In this document: positions 43,322-53,440 of the stretch, one piece after another
Layout of the letters: each line of letters begins with the position of its first letter
Numbering within the stretch: the stretch's first letter is position 1
Assembly (NCBI GenBank): GCA_963383645.1
Contig: OY726559.1
Span: forward strand, 108,058,235 to 108,122,234
Length of the DNA: 64,000 bases
Source: Muscardinus avellanarius
Lineage: Eukaryota; Chordata; Mammalia; Rodentia; Gliridae
Direction: 5' to 3'
Position numbers and translations under genes: made by a program
The notes under the pieces: generated by a model
Databases searched by the model: none
What the model was told of the DNA's origin: nothing
The model's input: only the letters and a program-made list of their open reading frames with translations

Positions 43322-44420
43322 AGTGGCTAGAACCTGAGTATTCAAAGAAAATTATATAATACACATTTGAAATGTTTCCATAAAAATTGCTTAACACATT
43401 AAAAGTGTATATCATAGAATGGTAAATTGGTTTCTATGGAAAATTCACCTACAGAATACCAAATTCTCTTGATGCACCGCTGTCTTTAATAACTATATTT
43501 TACTCCTGCTATCATTTGTATTAGATGCAATTTTAAATATACTTAAGATTAAAAACTTTTATAGCCCTATACTTTTCGCAAGCAGTATATGTATCTACAT
43601 CTGTTCATGCTTACAATTTTGAACAATCGTTTAAAATTTGATTTCTCATCAACACTTTTATGGTAAGTTCTGGTAATTTTGCTCTCTTCTTAACATTCCC
43701 TGCAATTCCTCCTTTGCTAGAAACGACAGATTAAAACCAGACTGCAGTTGAGGAACGACTTCTATTGCAACCATGTGTGTTAGAAAAAAGGATTAGGTTT
43801 CCTTGTCCAAGAACATCAAGGGGAACCTCTACCTCTGCAGATACACCTCTATTCCTCAGTAATGGAGAATTTATACCTAGTTAGATTTAAATGGGATAAG
43901 GGAAGAGTTTAAATCCACTCTTAGCTCTAGTAGTTTAATCAGCCCTCAAGTCTCAAAGTATCCAGTTTTGTTTCTCTAATTTAATTCTATGTGTCAGGTT
44001 GGTATTAGATATTGATCAAGGTAAATGGAGACCTGCCCTACACATTTATTCACTTAAAGAAGAATTTTGCACTCTGCAAAAACTAGATGGCAATTGTATT
44101 CAAAGCTTTCTTGAAGCACAATCCACTCACCCCTGACCTCTCATTTATATTGAATATGTTTTTCTAATGCAGAGGAGGAGATTCCATAATAGAAGAGACC
44201 TTTCACTTCACAATTATGGGGGTACAGCTTCAGTGCTCTTGCTGTGACATCTTTGCTGGAGCCCTTATGAGGACCCAAATCAAAGGGAGGCAGTCGTCAC
44301 TGGTATTCTACCCTTAAGATAACTTCCAAGAATCATTAAGATATATGGGAAAATATAATCATGATTTGGTGATTGCTCCTTCTCAGCTTTGGGGTAAGAG
44401 TTAACTCTAGTTCTGCTGCT
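43322..44420. other. Unique AT-rich sequence, nothing recognised
   Basis: No repeat, exon or promoter signal seen. Confidence 0.4.
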
Positions 44421-44485
44421 CTTTTTTTTTTTTTAATTGGTGCTAGAGTAAATCCAGTGGCATCTACTTCTGAGCTATACGCCCA

Positions 44486-44544
<59 letters not shown>

Positions 44545-44674
44545 AATTTAGAAATAGGGTCTTACTTAGTTTCAGAGGGTCTCACTAAATTGCTAAGGCG
44601 GCTTTAAACTTGCAATCCCCCTGTCTCAGCCTCCCAAGTACTGAGATTATAGGTGTGCCCACCACACCTGACTT
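44421..44674 (-). mobile_element. B1-dID SINE with (TA)n linker
   Basis: attggtgctagagtaaatccagtggcatctacttctgagctatacgcccag, about 40 bp of (TA)n (44,490-44,530) and poly(T), then agggtcttacttagtttcagagggtc to gattataggtgtgcccaccacacc. Confidence 0.9.
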
Positions 44675-45663
44675 GCCACTTATTTTATAGGTAATAAAAC
44701 TGGTCCACTGATAATAAATACCTTGACCAAAACCACACAACAAATATGAGCAGGAATAGGACAAACACTAATCTCCAGATGAGTGTACAGGTTAATAACC
44801 CATGGTTGCTGAAGAAACAGAGGCAGGAAATGGTCCAAGTAGAGAAGGGTTTCACATACAGCCACATTATTATGTCGGGTATCAAAATCAGAACAAATAG
44901 ATACCTAATTTTTAAAAAATGAATGCTTATATCTCCATTCCTAACATAAGATATCATCTTTCTTTAGTAATTAGGGGAAGAGTGCAGATTACCTTAGAGT
45001 AAGCATTATTTTAGTGTAAGAACAATAATCAGAATGTTTGTCTTGTATTTGGGAAATCTGCTTAGCAGTTTTAAGGGAGGCATTACTAACCCTTTCTGCC
45101 TACACGATGCCAACCAATGAAATCCAGGGAAAGATAAAGAATGTGAATAGAAAAGTACGATTTTTCTCAGAGCACCTTATCCCTAGAGTGAAGGGGCCAG
45201 GTCATAGCTTTTGTGTTGCCAGATGCAACTTCTTGCCTGAAGGACGCAGAATCCTACTCTACGACAATGAAGATGTTTTGTTTGGAGTTAGCAGGAGGTA
45301 GGAAGGGTGGGTGGAACAGCTGACCCAACGGAATAATTTGCATGTATTGAACCTCTAGAAACTGACTTTGTGACTTAATAGTCTTTTGTGGACAGCACCA
45401 AGGGGAAGGCTGATCATGGAGGAATGTTACAGGCCCTGGGGTGCCTCTTACTATTTCATGTTTTTTCCATTATGCTCTTTGAACCTACCATTTCAACATT
45501 AAAGAACAGGTTGTTAAATAATATAGAGAATTGCTCCCTTAAGAGTGGATCTACAGTGCAACAATTTTAGAGAATCATAAGAGACTATTTTCAAAGTTCC
45601 GTGTCCCCACTACTAATCTTCAGTCTTAGGACTAATGTTTCATGGAAAAAACAGAATTTCAAA
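44675..45663. other. Unique sequence, nothing recognised
   Basis: An 87-codon plus frame at 45,038-45,301 ends beside an AGGAG|GTAGGA donor-like site but resembles no known protein. Confidence 0.3.
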
Positions 45664-45862
45664 ATTAGCTGGGCATGGTGGCACACGCCAGTACTTGGGA
45701 GGCTGAGACAGGAGGATCGCAGTTTCACTGCCAGTCTTAGCAACTTGTGAGCCCCCCCCCCCACACAACTTAGTGAGACTCTTTTTCAGAAAATAAAGAA
45801 TAAGAGCTGGGCGTGTAGCTCAGAGAAAGAATGTCCCTAGGTTCAATACCTAACACTACATA
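45664..45862 (+). mobile_element. B1-dID SINE
   Basis: agctgggcatggtggcacacgccagtacttggg to ggttcaatacctaacactac, followed by CA/TG-rich sequence. It has a 13-bp C run at about 45,750. Confidence 0.9.
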
Positions 45863-46361
45863 CACACACGTGTGTGCACAAACACACAAACACATACACA
45901 CATACAATGGCAAATCAAACTTTTGAAAGAGTATTTTAGTTTGTTGTCTCTCTTTGCATGTTATCTTTTCCAGATGATGTTGCACTAAAGACAAAAATGA
46001 ACTCTCTGAATATATTGTTTTAAAATCAGCTTTCACTGCCAGAAACTGGAGTGAATGTTCAAACTACATTAGATCCCATCGCATACCCCATCTATCGGTA
46101 TGCTTCTAGGAACTTACCTATGGCTTTATGAAGTTTTACATAATACATAGATCTTGACCTTTTTTTTTTAAAAAAAGATGAAAGTACATTATAGCTTTAA
46201 AAAGAGTGTATTACCCTCACTGGCTAAGTTGAATTCCAGTTCAGCCAGGCAGATTTCACTGGACTTCCCAAAACCCAATGATAATCAGCCGCGGTGTCCT
46301 TCTTCTCTTGTTGTATCACCATCCTCGTCCTCAGCCCTCATCCTCCTCTCTTCCTCCTCCT

Positions 46362-46525
46362 CTTTTTTGGTACTGGTGATTGAACCCAGGGGACTTCTAC
46401 CTCCAAGCTGCACTACCAGCCCTTTTTAGTATTTTGAAACACGGTCTCACTAAATTGCTGAGGCTGTCTCAAACCCGAGATCCTCCTGTCCCAAACTCCC
46501 AGGTGTGCCACCAAGCCTGTCTTCA
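46362..46525 (-). mobile_element. B1-dID SINE, internally deleted
   Basis: ggtactggtgattgaacccaggggacttctacctccaagctgcactaccagccc to gtgccaccaagcctgtc. Confidence 0.88.
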
Positions 46526-46761
46526 CTTTTTCCTCTTAATAAGTAGAACTGAGCATGAGCATGGAGCAAATCTGCACACTAACTCATTAACTGATGTAAG
46601 AGAACCATTCACTCTTCACATACCCCTTTTTCCTTATATGTAGAACAAATAGAAAAATAAGATGGCTACCTTGTAACTCATGATTCTGGACAGAAATTTC
46701 TGGATTTGTGCTAAGTTACAGTATTTAGAAGCACAGAAATAGTATTATAGTCAGGATTCAC

Positions 46762-46815
46762 AAATTTTTCTTAACATCAAAATTTTTCTTAACTTCAAAA
46801 TTTTTCTTAACATCA
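46762..46815. repeat. Three tandem 18-bp repeats
   Basis: Units aaatttttcttaacatca, aaatttttcttaacttca and aaatttttcttaacatca; the first and third are identical. Confidence 0.95.
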
Positions 46816-47039
46816 CTTCAGACTGCAACACTCAGCCTGATAAAATGGCCCTACTTTGTCATGCTGGCATGGCAGGTTTAGGTTAATGAAAGACAGAGAA
46901 TATGACATTTCTCAACCAACTAGGAACACAAATGGCTTCCTACAGATCTCCTTTCAAAGGGTCAGTAGAAAAAGTATCTTGACCTATCTTCATTCTCTAG
47001 CTATTCCAGGTAGAAGTTCCATTAGTTCTCAACTGTTTT

Positions 47040-47115
<76 letters not shown>

Positions 47116-47331
47116 TGTGTGTGTTTCCAGTACTGGGGATGGAACCCGGGGCATTCTATCTCCAAGCTACACCCCTGGCCCTATTTTTTATTATTCTGTA
47201 TTTTGAAACAGTCTCACTGAGTTGCAAAGGGCCTCAATAAGTAGTAGCTGAGACTGTCTGCGAACTGCAATCTTCCTATCTCAGCCTCCCAAATGCTGGG
47301 ATTACAAGCATTCACCACTATGCCCAGCTTG
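47040..47331 (-). mobile_element. B1-dID SINE with (TC)n(TG)n tail
   Basis: (TC)n 47,040-47,098 and (TG)n 47,099-47,124 lead into ccagtactggggatggaacccggggcattctatctccaagctacacccc and end gattacaagcattcaccactatgcccagctt. Confidence 0.92.
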
Positions 47332-47754
47332 CTTTTTATTTTATTTTCTCCCAAAATTCCTTATTATTTTGTAATTGGTTATCACAGTGATTTGTATGAC
47401 AGCTGCTAACCTAGTAGAGAGTTCTTGGAAGGCTGCCTTTAGGATAAGAGTGGGGAGCAGGGTGGGTGGGGTGGGAAAGGATAAGGACTCCTCCAACCAT
47501 CCTGTGCTGTGCTCTTTTGCTTCTTACCATTTGCTGAACCTAAGGGCAAAAGAACAGGATTTATCTGGCCCGTAAAGGTCAGTTTCTCCCTCTACCCAGA
47601 AACACAAACTGGAGGAAAAATGGTATATAGTGAACCTGGAAGGTCTAGTGGAAATTTCCAGTATAGAACTATTATCCATGTACAAAACTAGACATGAAGC
47701 TATAAAGATATGAAAACAAGGTATAAATCTTCTTAGGATAACTTTCTAACCAGC

Positions 47755-47880
47755 CATTAAACTTCTGGAAGGCATGACCTTCTTCTTCATCTCAGACTTA
47801 GCAGAGTATTTGGCACATTAAAGAGAAGCTCATTAAATACTGGCAGGTTGATTCAAACGAATAAATGAATCCATATGAAG
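47755..47880 (+). mobile_element. L2 3' end
   Basis: cttctggaaggcatgaccttcttcttcatctc, agtatttggcacatt and gctcattaaatactggcaggttgattc match a diverged L2 3' terminus. Confidence 0.6.
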
Positions 47881-47910
47881 GAAAGGGAGGTGAGCAGTGG
47901 GACATTTTAT

Positions 47911-48131
47911 TTATTCATTTATTTTGGTGGTATGGGAGGGCAGGGGGACCCAGGGCCTTTCTACCTCCAGGCTAAACTCCCAGACCTATTTTATACTTTA
48001 TTTGGAAACAGGGTCTCACTAAGTTGTTAGAGCCTCACTTAAGTAGCTGAGGCTGACGTTGAACCTGTGCGATCCTCCTGTCTCAGCCCCACAAGCACAG
48101 GGATTATAAGGGTGTGCCACCATGCCTGGCT
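47911..48131 (-). mobile_element. B1-dID SINE with perfect 20-bp TSD
   Basis: ggtggtatgggagggcagggggacccagggcctttctacctcc to ggtgtgccaccatgcctggct. TSD tgagcagtgggacattttat at 47,891-47,910 and 48,132-48,151, the longest perfect TSD in the window. Confidence 0.96.
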
Positions 48132-48669
48132 TGAGCAGTGGGACATTTTATAGATAAACAGTACAGGGAGTTGGGGAGGGAAAAGGGATATTTGAGCCAA
48201 AAATATACCCTGGAAGCATTTTTAAATTCTCTGATATATGTTTATTTTCTTGTGGTTTGCTTTTTCCGCTAAAAACCAGAGTGCATAAAATATTCTGATT
48301 ACTTGAGGGTTACTACTTAGACCCCAACTAATGTTTTATATATAAGTCTAAATTACTACTCATCGTCCATTTTATTTCCCTTTCTTTGGTCAAATCCCTG
48401 GGAGGGAATAACATTCCTGTGGTGGATAAAATACTTTATTTGGAAATTATTCAAGACACAATTTCTGTAAACACTGTGTGAAGGTATCATTAATTTCTGG
48501 ATTCAGCCCCGGTGCTTGCATCATCTCCCTATTTACCGTCAAGTTCTCATTGGCCAGAATTTCTTCCTAAGGATCTGTCCACATCTGTGTATCAAAGAGG
48601 GTAGACTTCCCTTAGGAGGGTTGAGACAACAGAAAGCAAAAGATAAGAGATTGTGTTGCAGGAGGCAGC

Positions 48670-48830
48670 AGGTACACTGAAAAGAACACTGGACCTCATC
48701 TCCCATCCCGACTCTGCCATCACTAGCTAAGTGGCCTTGAAAAGTCCTTTAATTCTGAGCTGGGTTTTAATCTGAAAAATGGAAGTAATCAGATGGCTCT
48801 TAAGGTGCCTTGCAATCCCTAGCTCATTAG
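48670..48830 (+). mobile_element. MIR SINE
   Basis: cccatcccgactctgccatcactagctaagtggccttg, then tctgaaaaatggaagtaatcagatggctcttaaggtgcc match MIR. Confidence 0.65.
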
Positions 48831-49179
48831 CATATACAGGTGTGGCATGTTGAACCCCATGCTTCCCCAGCACTGGGAAATTCACCTATAGGCCCAAACC
48901 ATCCTCCATTTGAATAGGTGGTTCTGGGGAACCTGAATGACTCTTTAGTTATTACGTTGTGGGTCCATGGAAGAACCAGAAATTATGTCTTGTATAGTCT
49001 AGGGTTGAAGGAATTGAACCCAATTGTGACTAACTTGAGCGCCGTTAATGAGAAAAAACACTAAATAACAGATTTAAAACAAATGTAGAATAATGAGTCT
49101 TTTTATATTATCAGTGCTTTTTCTGAGATAGGAGTGGGGCAATTTGGGAGCTGGTGTATGGGAAGAACCTGATAGAAGA

Positions 49180-49380
49180 GCTAGGCATGGGTATGCATGC
49201 CAGTGATTCCCATACTTGAGAGACTTAGGCAAGAGGAATGCAGGTTCAAGACCAGCCTCAGCCACCTTGCAAGACCTTCAGCAATTTAGTGAGACTGTTT
49301 GAAAATAAAAAATAAAAAGCTGTGAGTGTAGCTCAGAAGGAGAATGCCCATGGATTCAATCCCCAGTACCAAATAAATAT
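49180..49380 (+). mobile_element. B1-dID SINE
   Basis: agctaggcatgggtatgcatgccagtgattccc to ttcaatccccagtacc and an AT-rich tail. Confidence 0.9.
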
Positions 49381-49489
49381 AAAAATTGATGAAAGATCAT
49401 TTGACTCTAAAGATTATTAGGCAAAGGTATTAGTACTTTTATTCATTCATATTATTTACTAATGCAAAAATTACTTGATGAATGAAGAG

Positions 49490-49890
49490 AATAAGGGAAT
49501 AAAACATCTCCCTGCTTCTATCCTGTCTCCTCCAGTGTACCCTCAGTCAGCACAGGGTGAGTTATTAAAATGTAAGATTAGTCATTCCCCTCTTCAAAGC
49601 CCTCCATGACTTTCTATGCCATTTTTCTCGTGGTACTGGGAATAAAACACAGGGGCATTCTACCTCTGAGTGACACCCCCAGCCCTATTTTATATTCTAT
49701 ATTTTTTTGAAACAGGGTCTCATTGAATTGCAGAGAGCCTCACTAAGTAGTAGCTGAGGCTGTCCGCGAATTGCGATCCTCTGGTTTCAACCTCCCAAAT
49801 GCTGGGGTTACAAGTGTGCACCACCATGCCCGGCTTTTCTATGCCATTTGGAAAAACCTCAAAGTCTTTATCAACGCCTAGGTATTTGTC
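49490..49890 (+). mobile_element. L2 internal fragment split by a SINE
   Basis: ctccctgcttctatcctgtctcctccagtgtaccctcagtcagca, agattagtcattcccctcttcaaagccctccatgac, then after the SINE aaacctcaaagtctttatcaacgcctagg, match the L2a segment ahead of its 3' end. Confidence 0.7.
49625..49836 (-). mobile_element. B1-dID SINE inside L2, with TSD
   Basis: ggtactgggaataaaacacaggggcattctacctctgag to gtgtgcaccaccatgcccggct. TSD ttctatgccattt at 49,612-49,624 and 49,837-49,849. Confidence 0.95.
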
Positions 49891-50395
49891 ATTTTTTGTG
49901 TGTTACTATACCAAAATACTGGAAACAGACTACATTATGAAGAAAAGAAACTTATTTTGTCTCACAGTTCCAAAGGGACAAGGTCTGCGCCGGGCGTGGT
50001 GGCGCACGCTTGTAATCCCTGCGCTTGGGAGGCGGAGACAGGAGGATCGCGCAGGTTCGAAGCCAGCCTCGCGCGCTGGCTTAGGAGACCCTGTTTCCAA
50101 ATAAATAAAATAGGTCTGGGAGTGTAGCCTGGAGGTAGAAGGGCTTCCAGAAACCCCAGTACCACCAAAACCAAAGGGATAAGGTCTTAGGGGCCATGCC
50201 TGATGATGGCTTTGTTGGCAGGGTCATAAGGTAGCACTAAGAATCACATGGTAAGAGATGGGAAACACACATGTGTATGCGTCTATCTGCTCTCTCTCCT
50301 TTTTCCTAATAAGCCATCAAGTTTCAGTCATGGGGACTCTATGCTAATAACTTTATCTAATACTAGTCACCTCCTTCAATAGGAAACTAACACAC
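49890..50395. mobile_element. LTR-like interspersed repeat (copy 2 of 3), split by a SINE
   Basis: Begins gtgttactataccaaaatactgg and cttattttgtctcacagttcc, the same start as the other copies. Interrupted by a SINE with a TSD, it resumes gtcttaggggccatgcctgatgatggc and ends in the ctccttcaataggaaac-type tail. The most diverged copy. Confidence 0.4.
49987..50170 (+). mobile_element. Young B1-dID SINE with 17-bp TSD
   Basis: cgccgggcgtggtggcgcacgcttgtaatccctgcgcttgggaggcgg, 'gcttaggagaccctg' subtype, CpG-rich. TSD ccaaagggacaaggtct (49,970-49,986) and ccaaagggataaggtct (50,171-50,187), one mismatch. Confidence 0.96.
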
Positions 50396-52821
50396 ATATA
50401 GTGGGCAGGTAAGGTAGGGATGGTTTGCTAATTCATTATTTAATGTGTAGCCCCAACTGCTTAAGATCAAAGAAGAAAAGTAAATGAGGACAAACTGCCC
50501 CTCTTAAGAGGAGACAGAATGCCAGAGTCAGGGAAGGAAATGCGATGATGGGAGTGGAGGTTGGGACGGTGCCTTGCTCAGCCTTGGGAGGCAGCCAGGG
50601 AGGTTTCAGGGGGTCCTAAGAATAGCTGTTCTGGCCACAGACCCAAATGAGCCCCACCTGCTGTGTCGAAGCCCCACAGACACCTCCTGGTGGCAGGGCC
50701 AGCTGCACTGCAATCAAAATATCAGAGTCCAACATGTCTTGGAAGGTCCGTCAGAACCCGGGAGATGACTAAAACACCCTGCCATCTGTGAATATTGTAA
50801 TGGTTTGGGATGTTGCTGTGGGTTCTTGTTCTTACACTGTCCTTATTCTTACACTGCTGCAAGTTTAAGCAAAGTTTTATTATTACATAGGTAAAAAGAA
50901 GGAACAGAACAATCAAAGCACTACATCAGAGTTGGTGCAGTGGAATGCCTTAAAAGTAAGACACTTAAGACTCTGAACACATAACATTTTTATAAGAATT
51001 CATTATCTCCTTCCTCCCATCCTGCTTAGCCAACAGTTCTGTTTTCCCACCAAAAGCAGGTGCAGGCCCAACAGTTATCTCTGCTGTGTGAACCTTTTCT
51101 GTTGGCCTTCTTTGTTCATCTTCCCAGGCACAGGCAGGTCTGACATCACGGATCAAAATGTGCTACTTGGTTAGCAAGGTCAGGGGGCTACGTGGTAGAA
51201 GTTTGCTTTGTTTTTGGCTTTACTTTTATTCTTACAGTTTAAAGCATGGATTTTCAACCTGTGATCTTGGTGAGTTCTCAACTTTTCCTTATCTTTGTCT
51301 GCTAGAAGTTACTCACCATGTTGAAAACGTGTTTTATAATAAAGAAAAGAAAGACACAGAGATATCTTTTAAAGTGTGGAGGTTTGGGGAGCTATAACTG
51401 TTTTGTGTTATTAGTAATTAATATCAGGTTAATATAGCTTGCTTTTTATCTTTTAACTTTAGTCTATACTGTTGTGAGAGTCTATATAATTCTTTTACCA
51501 GTGTAGGTGTCTGGTTTTTTTTTTTTTTTTTTTTGGTGGTACTGGGGTTCCTGGAAACCCTTCTACCTCCAGGCTACACTCCCAGACCCATATATATTTT
51601 TATTTGGAAACAGGGTCTCTTAAGCCAGCGTGGCTGGCTTTGAACCTGCACGATCCTCCTGTCTCCGCCTTCCAAGCGCGGGGATTTCAAGGGTGCACCA
51701 CCACGCCCGGCTTGGTGTCTGGTTTTTAACATTCAGTGTCCAGCTGGGCTAACAGCCCACTTTTAGCTGACCAAGGTTAACCCTGGCAGCAGCCTTTGGC
51801 TGACAGTTTAGAGACAGAGAATAGGATTTTATTGTTCTGCCTAAGTACGAAAGCTTGTTCTTATTAGCAATTAATACTGCCCTCACTAGCACCCATCGAC
51901 AACAGAACTGGTGTCATCCTCACACACCTTTTCTTAGCCACCCTCACGAAAGTCTCCCCTAAAGGAGGAACTGTGGACCCACACATGCGTCCCTCACTCC
52001 ACTTGAGATAGACACATTCTCTCTTGCATCTGCAATTTTTGCTTTCCTAATTTAATCTTTATAGCGCTACCCTTGGTCTTGGAAATTCTTTCCAACCCAC
52101 ATTCTTCACTGAGATAGTTAGAAAATGGAAAGGAGCCATTAGCATGTGGGAAAGAAAAGGCTGGGTGCTCCCCTGGAGCGCCCAGAAGGGGCGCAGCACT
52201 ACCAACACTTTGATGTAATAAGCCTTCTTACCTCAAGAACTGGGAGGTAATAAGTTTCTCTTGGTTTAAGTCACCATGTTTATGGCAATGTTACAGGAGG
52301 AATAGGAAAAGAATACAAATTCTACTTACTGCACCACAAGACAAAATGCTGGGCAGATAAGGTAGGGACAATTTGCTAACTCATTATTTAAGATTCAGCT
52401 ACTGAGCACCCCTCTGGAACACTGCTCCAGATACTGTATGCACTAAAACAGAACCTAATTTCTGTGCCCAAAACAACTTTACATGCCAGCAGTGATGGCT
52501 GGGGCTAGTGAAAGATGAACTTGGGATCCAAGGAGCTGGGATTTGTGCCTGGTCCAAGATGGGTGCTTAGGCTCCCAGATTCAGAAGCCGGGAGCCTCCT
52601 CCCGGTGATGTTTCTAACAGACAAGGGTATATTTTTGCCCCTACATTTGTTACCCAGGCAACCACATACTTTCAATAGCTTCCAAGCAAGACTCCCTCAA
52701 GAGTGCCTCACAGCCAAAGAGGGGATTCAACAAGGTAACTAAGCCGGGGCTGGTGGGCTATGTGTAGACCCAGCTCTTGGCAATTGCTCCTGTATTCTTT
52801 AGGTGCCTTTTGGTGATTGGA
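50396..52821. other. Unresolved region bracketed by a repeated ~45-bp motif
   Basis: A motif near 50,401-50,446 recurs at about 52,354-52,400. The interior, apart from one SINE, is not recognised but has LTR-like composition around 51,740-52,100. Confidence 0.35.
51520..51713 (-). mobile_element. Young B1-dID SINE with TSD
   Basis: Poly(T), ggtggtactggggttcctggaaacccttctacctccaggctacactcccaga to caccaccacgcccggctt. TSD ggtgtctggttttt at 51,506-51,519 and 51,714-51,727. 'gcttaagagaccctg' subtype on the minus strand. Confidence 0.96.
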
Positions 52822-52841
52822 TGTGTGTGTGTGTGCGTGAG

Positions 52842-52886
<45 letters not shown>

Positions 52887-53083
52887 CACTGAGGATCTAA
52901 CCCGGGGGCATTCTACCCCTGAGCTACACTTCAATCCTATCTTTTTTGTTTTTTTTATTTAGAAACTGTCTCGCCGAGTTGATGTGAACCACACTGAGTT
53001 ACTGAGACTGGTCTCAAACCTGCTATCCTCCTGTCTCAGCCTCCTCAGTGCCTAGTTACAGGTGTGCACCACTATGCCCAGCT
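52822..53083 (-). mobile_element. B1-dID SINE with (TG)n tail
   Basis: (TG)n 52,822-52,885, then cactgaggatctaacccgggggcattctacccctgagctacac to ggtgtgcaccactatgcccagc. Confidence 0.92.
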
Positions 53084-53278
53084 TGGACGAACTTCTGGTA
53101 TTCTTTTTCTTGGCTGCTTTAGCTCTTACCAGGTTTATTTATCCACATATATGTTAATTGCCTCAGCCAACATGTACTACATACTATATATTTTAGTAAA
53201 GGAAAATGGAAGGCTCTGAAAAGGAAACTTGCATCTCATCTTTACATGCTTTTTTTTTTTAGAGCAGCAGGATTAAGA

Positions 53279-53281
<3 letters not shown>

Positions 53282-53314
<33 letters not shown>

Positions 53315-53440
53315 TGGCCCATGGGAGTTCTATCTCTGAGCCCCCCCCCCAGTCTGTTTTGTTAATCTCTTTATTTTAAAACAGGGTTTCACTGAGACCC
53401 TCCTGTCTTAGCCTCCTAACTACTTGAATTATAGAATTAA
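53282..53440 (-). mobile_element. Diverged B1-dID fragment with (TC)n tail
   Basis: (TC)n 53,282-53,311, then gttctatctctgagccccc and acagggtttcactgagaccctcctgtcttagcctcctaactacttgaattata. Its middle is deleted. Confidence 0.75.

Noticed and set aside
45038..45301. 87-aa plus-strand frame ending next to a donor-like site
   Set aside because: No homology recognised and no acceptor or promoter context; single-frame openness is weak evidence.
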